DNA of 64,000 bases from Alicyclobacillus shizuokensis NBRC 103103 (lineage in GTDB: Bacteria; Bacillota; Bacilli; Alicyclobacillales; Alicyclobacillaceae): contig NZ_BCQV01000014.1 of assembly GCF_001552255.1 (NCBI RefSeq), positions 1-64,000 on the forward strand, read 5' to 3'. A program made the position numbers and the translations under genes. A model generated the notes under the pieces. It was not told the DNA's origin. It saw only the letters and a program-made list of their open reading frames with translations, and did no database searches. Position 1 is the first letter of the stretch; every line of letters starts with the position of its first letter. Shown piece by piece: positions 59,298 to 64,000 of this stretch.

Positions 59298-60569
59298 TCA
59301 ATGGCCGAATGTGACAATCTTTCTCACAGTTTGCCCGACACTTTGGAAAAATCCAGCCTTTTTGACCGATGTAGCGGCGATCAAAGGAACTTCCGCCGTG
59401 ATTCGTTGGTGGTCTAAGTCGTAGATTTCCAATGTCCCTATTCGCTGCCCCGCCTGGACTGGTGCCTTAACCCGCTGTAGGTTCATCCGGGTCTCGTATC
59501 GAACAGAACTTCCTCTTTCGCGCAGGATGCCCACGGTATCGGCCACCTTCACCGGTACGAACGGCGGATTACCGTGGATAACCTCCGCCTTCCCCACCGT
59601 CTGGCCAGCCGGGTACAACACCTTCGACTGAAATTGGCCAAAGGCCCAATTCAACATCTGAGTGACCTCTTGATTTCGTACGGTGACCTTGGGTTCACCC
59701 ATGACAATGGCAATGACGCGAAAGTCACCACGGCGCGCCGTGGCGGATAGACAGTATTTCGCCTCGGTGGTATACCCTGTTTTCAAGCCGTCGACCCCGT
59801 CGTAAAATCGCACCAACTTGTTCGTATTGACCAGCCAGAGCGGATGCGTGGTGTCCTTGCGCAGGTAATCACTGTAAACGGAGGTCCAACGTGTGATTTG
59901 GCTGTGTTTCAGCAGTTCGCGCGACATGATGGCAATATCGTGGGCGCTGCTATAGTGGTTGGCAGCGGGCAAGCCGTTGCTGTTGGCGAAGTGAGTATCT
60001 TGCATGCCCAGCTCGCGGGCGCGCTCGTTCATCCGACGAACAAAGGCCTGTTCTGTGCCGTTTAAGTGCTCAGCCATGGCCACACAGGCGTCGTTGGCGC
60101 TGGCCATGGCAATGCCTTTGACCAGGTCATCTACGGTCATGACCTCACCCGGCTCCAGAAAGATCTGAGAGCCCCCCATGCTGGCGGCATATTCACTGGC
60201 CTTCACTGGATCGGACAGTTTGAGCTTCCCCCGATCGATGTCCTCCATGATGAGCAACAGGGTCATGATTTTGGTGATGCTCGCCATCGGAAGCCGTTCA
60301 TGCGCGTCCTTTTCAAACAACACCTTGCCGGTGGCGAAATCCATCAGGACCGCTGAGCGTGCGTGTGCCGCCAATTCCCCTTTGCCCTCGTCCGGGACCT
60401 CACCGAGCGGCACCGGAGGTTTCTCATGAATGTCAACGTGGATACCCGCAGGATGTATCGATGAACTCTGGCTCTTGGCCCATGCCTGACCGGATACAGA
60501 CGTCATCAACACGGAACAGCAGACCAGTGAAATCCATGCAGGAGCGAAGCGACCTCTACCCTTGCCCAT
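59298..60569 (-). CDS. dacF: D-alanyl-D-alanine carboxypeptidase DacF
   Basis: DacF is a low-molecular-mass penicillin-binding protein that trims peptide stems of spore peptidoglycan. The 423-residue protein has a signal peptide (about 10-32), the active Ser97 in MASITK (SxxK), SAN in MASANDACVAM, KTG in GLKTGYTTEA, and a C-terminal beta domain. The ATG at 60569 has a GGGGGGCC upstream; earlier starts lack a ribosome site. In Bacillus subtilis dacF is co-transcribed with spoIIA; here it is separated by the convergent regulator gene. Confidence 0.93.
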   Translation of the reverse strand: MGKGRGRFAPAWISLVCCSVLMTSVSGQAWAKSQSSSIHPAGIHVDIHEKPPVPLGEVPDEGKGELAAHARSAVLMDFATGKVLFEKDAHERLPMASITKIMTLLLIMEDIDRGKLKLSDPVKASEYAASMGGSQIFLEPGEVMTVDDLVKGIAMASANDACVAMAEHLNGTEQAFVRRMNERARELGMQDTHFANSNGLPAANHYSSAHDIAIMSRELLKHSQITRWTSVYSDYLRKDTTHPLWLVNTNKLVRFYDGVDGLKTGYTTEAKYCLSATARRGDFRVIAIVMGEPKVTVRNQEVTQMLNWAFGQFQSKVLYPAGQTVGKAEVIHGNPPFVPVKVADTVGILRERGSSVRYETRMNLQRVKAPVQAGQRIGTLEIYDLDHQRITAEVPLIAATSVKKAGFFQSVGQTVRKIVTFGH

Positions 60570-60649
60570 TCTGGACGGCCCCCCATACATACGATTCTGG
60601 GGGTAGTTTGCAACAATGCACATGGTTTATGATGGGGGCTAACATGAAG

Positions 60650-60678
60650 AAAAAGGATGCCTCGTGCCAGGCATCCTT
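60650..60678 (-). terminator. Terminator of the DUF1540 gene
   Basis: AGGATGCCT and AGGCATCCT pair around a short loop on the minus strand and end in TTTTTCTT. Confidence 0.85.
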
Positions 60679-60724
60679 CCACCAGAAGACGTTTCTCCCA
60701 CCTACCATAAGGGAAACTCCGGGC

Positions 60725-60919
60725 CTATGGATGGGCGGCAAGCTCAGAATCCACGTGCCCGTCGTCAAAGTCGCGGTATCGGAACGTCCGGCACATGGTT
60801 CCTTTGCTGGTCCCTACGATATCGTTGCCGTTGGATCGGACCTCAATGGCGTCCGCCAGGCATCGCTCGTCCGCGTTGAACACACACTCTTCCACAAAAC
60901 AGGTCACACCCTTGGGCAT
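60725..60919 (-). CDS. DUF1540 cysteine-rich small protein
   Basis: This 64-residue protein reads GVTCFVEECVFNADERCLAD at the start and TSKGTMCRTFRYRDF later. The spacing CxxxxC...C...C is the DUF1540 pattern, a short domain common in spore formers and probably metal-binding. GAGGGGGTGAGG lies 5 bases before the ATG. It has its own terminator. Bacillus subtilis has the purine genes drm and punA in this place between xerD and dacF. Confidence 0.88.
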   Translation of the reverse strand: MPKGVTCFVEECVFNADERCLADAIEVRSNGNDIVGTSKGTMCRTFRYRDFDDGHVDSELAAHP

Positions 60920-61036
60920 GTCCTCACCCCCTCTGGATAGGGTGACAGGATGACAGTCACTCCATGCCCAAGGAAACAGGGAGATTGAGCCACTATCCCT
61001 GCTTTGTCCCCTGTTGGTCAGACCTAAGACTTTGCT

Positions 61037-61924
61037 TCAGGCGCGCGGGTGTGAACTTGCGTACAGCTCACGCAAGCGCCCCCGCGTAATGTGCGTATAA
61101 ATTTGCGTGGTGGAGATGTCGGCATGTCCGAGCATCTCCTGCACAGCCCGCAGGTCGGCCCCCCGCTCCAACAGATGGGTGGCGAAGGAATGGCGCAGAG
61201 TGTGCGGCGTGATGTCCTTTACAATACCCGCTAGCTTCGCATATTTCTTCAACAGTTTCCAAAAACCCTGCCTTGACATACGTTCCCCCAGATGGTTCAA
61301 AAACAGGGCGGAATCATCCGTCAGGCGCAGAAACTCCGGGCGTGACTGCTGCAAATAGGCGGACAACACCTGAACAGCGATGTCGCCAACAGGTATCACC
61401 CGTTCCTTGTCGCCTTTGCCCGTACAGCGAACAAAACCGGCTGCCAGATTCAAATCCTCCACGTTGAGAGAAACCAGCTCACTGACACGAATCCCTGTCG
61501 CGTACAGCAGCTCCAGCATCGCCCGGTCGCGCAGACCTGCCACCGTCTGCAAATTGGGTGCAGCCAACAAGCGCTCCACCTCATCCACACTCAGCACCTT
61601 GGGCAAGCGCTTTTCAATTTTCGGCGTATCCACGTGAGCTGTCGGATCCACCGAGAGGACATCGGTGGCGACGAGATAGTGGAAAAATGAACGAATACTG
61701 GCCAGGTTGCGAGAAATGGTAGAGTTGGCCCGCCCCTGTTGGCGCAGACTGGCGAGATAGGCCAGGATGTGTTGCTGCGTGACCCCCTCCACCGGCACAT
61801 GACACTGGTTTTCCAAATACGCCAAAAAAGTGGATAAATCGCGCCGATACGACTCCAACGTGTTCTTGGCCAAGCCGCGCTCAACCACGAGATAATCTGA
61901 GAAATCCGCAATCCACTGCGTCAT
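61037..61924 (-). CDS. xerD: Site-specific tyrosine recombinase XerD
   Basis: XerD acts with XerC at dif to resolve chromosome dimers. The 295-residue protein has the N-terminal core-binding domain (1-95) and all six catalytic residues: Arg146 (TGIRVSEL), Lys170 (CTGKGDKER), His241 and Arg244 (HTLRHSFATH), His267 (LGHADIST) and Tyr276 (TTQIYTH). The ATG follows AAGGAG. The neighbourhood yqzK-xerD is conserved, which favours XerD over XerC or a phage integrase. Confidence 0.95.
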   Translation of the reverse strand: MTQWIADFSDYLVVERGLAKNTLESYRRDLSTFLAYLENQCHVPVEGVTQQHILAYLASLRQQGRANSTISRNLASIRSFFHYLVATDVLSVDPTAHVDTPKIEKRLPKVLSVDEVERLLAAPNLQTVAGLRDRAMLELLYATGIRVSELVSLNVEDLNLAAGFVRCTGKGDKERVIPVGDIAVQVLSAYLQQSRPEFLRLTDDSALFLNHLGERMSRQGFWKLLKKYAKLAGIVKDITPHTLRHSFATHLLERGADLRAVQEMLGHADISTTQIYTHITRGRLRELYASSHPRA

Positions 61925-62044
61925 GGCAAAGCTCCTTCGATGTCACCTGCATCGTGCGGTTTGCGTCCGCTCTATGAAGTAGTTCCACGCTTGGGGAGAA
62001 AATCCTGCCCCATATGTGGGTGACCCGGCCTCAAGGTCGGGCAC

Positions 62045-62278
62045 TTACGGTCCCATTTCGCAATAGAGGAGGATTCTCTGCAGGATACGGGGGATTGATC
62101 CGTCCGTTTGCGAACTGTGTTCACCCATCACGGAGACGTAGGGACGCGAGGGAACATGGTAACCGTCGGAGGGCAACCAACGAAGGATAATCCCTTGCAC
62201 GACAAATATGCTGGCCGCGATGAGCCAAATAGACAGGCACAGACGCAGAGCGTGCAAAAAATCGCGCCAATTCGACAC
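62045..62278 (-). CDS. DUF4227 membrane protein (YqzK-like)
   Basis: This 77-residue protein has one helix (about 13-33, LCLSIWLIAASIFVVQGII) followed by a polar part ending ILQRILLYCEMGP. This fits the YqzK/DUF4227 family, which lies next to xerD in Bacilli. The GTG at 62278 follows GGGGAGGG. The function is unknown. It overlaps no other gene and starts 20 bases after the RNHCP gene. Confidence 0.8.
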   Translation of the reverse strand: MSNWRDFLHALRLCLSIWLIAASIFVVQGIILRWLPSDGYHVPSRPYVSVMGEHSSQTDGSIPRILQRILLYCEMGP

Positions 62279-62298
62279 GCCGGGCCCTCCCCTTGCGC

Positions 62299-62628
62299 TC
62301 ACGCCCCGCCACGAGCCATGAGCGCTAAAATCGCCTCCAGCGAATCTGGCTGATTCCCATCATCCAACAATGCCCGATTGGGCCGCTGCACGCCGCAGCG
62401 CAAACAACGATGGATAACTTGATACCCTTTCTTGCTGTGGTAGGTCACCGCCACCGGCTGCATCAGCCCGCCGCAGTCAGCAGCGCGATCGCCGGGAAAC
62501 TTGTCCAAGTGGACCGAGTACAGACAGTAAGGACAGTGGTTGCGGCACGTGCGGCTGGCCGGGGGCACCAAGCGGCCACAGTGGACGCAGGTGAACGACT
62601 CGTTATGGACCGTAAAGCGTCTGGACAC
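62299..62628 (-). CDS. RNHCP-domain protein
   Basis: The 109-residue protein has two zinc-binding cysteine pairs: FTCVHCGRLVPPASRTCRNH followed by CPYCLYSVHLDKFPGDR, and a later RCLRCGVQRPNR. The string RNHCP names the family. A DNA- or RNA-binding zinc ribbon is likely; no function is established. The start is GTG with GGGGG about 11 bases upstream. It stands between spoIIM and yqzK, where Bacillus subtilis has other genes. Confidence 0.85.
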   Translation of the reverse strand: MSRRFTVHNESFTCVHCGRLVPPASRTCRNHCPYCLYSVHLDKFPGDRAADCGGLMQPVAVTYHSKKGYQVIHRCLRCGVQRPNRALLDDGNQPDSLEAILALMARGGA

Positions 62629-62655
62629 AGAACGTCAGGCCCCCTCGTGTTGCCC

Positions 62656-63315
62656 TCACCCCGAAACTAGCATACGCGCCAGCAGGTGTGGCGTTAAGTA
62701 GGCTTGCACAAACGCTCCCGGCATCAATCCCAGGAAGCAGACAGCAAACCGCAGGGTGTAGCGTGCCAGCGCCATAGTGAGTCGTGGCAACGGGTAGATG
62801 TGGCGCAGAAGCGCGGCGCTGAAGCGGATGGCCATGACCCCCGCGCACAACAGCACAGCCAGCGACAACACCTGATGCAAAAACATGCCAACGCTCGCCA
62901 ACACCCAACCCTTCCAACCAAACTGGATAATGGTGAAACCAATCGCAAAGCCAAAACTGAATGCACGCAAGAAGAGGGCAATAACGACAAACGGTACCCC
63001 GATGATCGACACCCCAAACAAAGCCAGTAGAGCCAGCAGCTGTGCGTCGCCAATCATTCTCTGCCACCACAGGTCATGCGCGCTCGCCAATTGATGCTGT
63101 TGAATGGCCGTCAGCACACGCTGGATGGCGTCGTTGAGCACCACTGCGTCGTTGCCCCCGAGTTCTCCTGCCATCACGGCCCCGAACACCAGCCCGCATA
63201 GGCAGACACCGCAGAGAAAGGCCCACACATTCCAGCTTGCAGCGTCCCCGCGCTGCACAAAAGCGATGCGTCGGCGCCATTGTGGCCACGCGAGCACCAC
63301 GTTCGCGGTCCTCAC
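62656..63315 (-). CDS. spoIIM: Stage II sporulation protein M
   Basis: SpoIIM is part of the DMP machine (with SpoIID and SpoIIP) that drives forespore engulfment. The 219-residue protein has about five helices, with WNVWAFLCGVCLCGLVFGAV near the start, FGVSIIGVPFVVIALFLRAF in the middle and FLGLMPGAFVQAYLTPHLL at the end. The GTG at 63315 follows GGAGGG; the length fits the 214-residue Bacillus subtilis protein. Expression under SigE in the mother cell is expected. Confidence 0.92.
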   Translation of the reverse strand: MRTANVVLAWPQWRRRIAFVQRGDAASWNVWAFLCGVCLCGLVFGAVMAGELGGNDAVVLNDAIQRVLTAIQQHQLASAHDLWWQRMIGDAQLLALLALFGVSIIGVPFVVIALFLRAFSFGFAIGFTIIQFGWKGWVLASVGMFLHQVLSLAVLLCAGVMAIRFSAALLRHIYPLPRLTMALARYTLRFAVCFLGLMPGAFVQAYLTPHLLARMLVSG

Positions 63316-63402
63316 AATTATCCCTCCGTCTGGTACAAGCTCACGGAGAGTATATGTGTCGCCGCTGACCACTATGCCAGAAAATCCGCGCGGACCTCCA
63401 AC

Positions 63403-64000
63403 TCACGGCACGAGAAGTTTGCCGTATACGCCTCCCCGCCCCGGCGAGACCCGCGTCTTCCCGCGGCGCGCCGCGTCGATTCGCCTCGCCAGGTCCCAGC
63501 CCACCACTTCCGCCAGTTGCTCCAAGGTAGCCTGGTGCAAAATCGCCATCTCTGTGCCAAACGCAGCAAATAACCGCTCCCGTGAGACGGGACCGAGACC
63601 GGGGATGAACTCCAGCGGAACCTGGTGAACGTACGGCGGACGGTGCTCTGGATGCACGGGCTCGCCCCTATCCCGCACCTGCAGCAACCGGTCGTACACG
63701 CCGAGCACCACTTTGTCGCATCCGCACGCGCACCGCTGCGTGCCCGGCGCCCATGGGCGGCCGCAGCGTTTACAGGCGGATCGATGATACTTGCCCAGGG
63801 CGGGCAACAGTCCATAGTTGGCCGCGACACGGTGCTGGCGTCGGCGGTGCAACGCATCACGCACCGCCGTGAACGACGGCTCGGCTAACTCCAACCGATT
63901 ATACTCACGGGCGATTTTCGGCAACGAATGTGCATCCGAATTGCTCAGAAACGTGAACGCCGCCAGTTCGTCCAGGCAGTCGGCCATGTCCGTATCGGCC
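63403..64000 (-). CDS. Endonuclease Q family protein (YqxK-like), 5' end beyond the window
   Basis: Only the C-terminal 198 or so residues are present. The frame enters from the window edge and reads FTFLSNSDAHSLPKIAREYN, the last ligand segment of a PHP-type metal site. A zinc ribbon (CKRCGRPWAPGTQRCACGC) follows, then a helix-hairpin-helix (FIPGLGPVSRERLFAAFG). EndoQ cuts DNA next to deaminated bases such as uracil and hypoxanthine. In Bacillus subtilis yqxK lies next to spoIIM, as here. Confidence 0.88.
   Translation of the reverse strand, partial: ADTDMADCLDELAAFTFLSNSDAHSLPKIAREYNRLELAEPSFTAVRDALHRRRQHRVAANYGLLPALGKYHRSACKRCGRPWAPGTQRCACGCDKVVLGVYDRLLQVRDRGEPVHPEHRPPYVHQVPLEFIPGLGPVSRERLFAAFGTEMAILHQATLEQLAEVVGWDLARRIDAARRGKTRVSPGRGGVYGKLLVP

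Overview
The window is a gene-dense piece of the chromosome of an endospore-forming Gram-positive bacterium with a fairly high G+C content. The gene order follows the Bacillus subtilis stretch that runs from cheR and mtrB through spoIVA, der, sleB, spmAB, spoIIA and xerD to spoIIM, but with many local losses and insertions. Together with the many GTG/TTG starts and the G+C level, this points to the Alicyclobacillaceae (Alicyclobacillus or a close relative). That placement is an inference; no 16S rRNA gene is present to test it. Most genes lie on the minus strand, so the window reads mainly from right to left.

Region 1 (1-7.7 kb) is accessory. A two-gene cassette of a tiny YjcZ-like membrane peptide plus an Sm-like beta-barrel protein appears twice (52-613 on plus, 7710-7138 on minus). 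Between the copies lie a decayed gene, csaA, a sugar-oxidation group (two Gfo/Idh/MocA dehydrogenases and a sugar isomerase), a YgjP-type metalloprotein and an EamA transporter. Region 2 (7.8-31.8 kb) is the conserved backbone: cheR, ndk, hepT-menG-hepS (menaquinone side chain and methylation), mtrB (TRAP), tRNA-Pro, hup, spoIVA, gcvH, gpsA, plsY, der, a DUF512 radical-SAM protein, an S1-domain protein, plsC, cmk, a PilZ protein, ypeB-sleB (spore germination), gudB, mecA and a PepV-like dipeptidase.

Region 3 (31.8-44.5 kb) starts with ccpA and tRNA-Leu and then becomes a patchwork of single genes: a compact UvrD-like helicase, a phosphoesterase, a rhodanese, an NlpC/P60 enzyme, a PDZ-less HtrA-like protease, two DUF1450 proteins, DUF2797, prsW, a sirtuin and several small unknown proteins. 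Three of the small unknowns share a C-terminal motif. A 460-bp ORF-less group II intron of the IIC type sits directly behind a terminator at 43854-44313, and a 140-bp deleted relative sits behind the tRNA-Pro terminator at 13159-13298.

Region 4 (44.5-64 kb) is again backbone: resDE, a YhcN-like lipoprotein, rluB, spmAB, ytfJI, scpAB, a site-2 protease, a spermidine-synthase-like protein, a short spoVA operon (AC-AD-AE only), the spoIIA operon (anti-anti-sigma, anti-sigma, SigF), dacF, xerD, yqzK, spoIIM and a 5'-truncated endonuclease Q. A plus-strand XRE-TPR regulator separates dacF from spoIIAA and faces the spoIIA promoter region. Functionally the window serves spore formation and germination, membrane lipid and quinone synthesis, chromosome handling, and nutrient and redox sensing.
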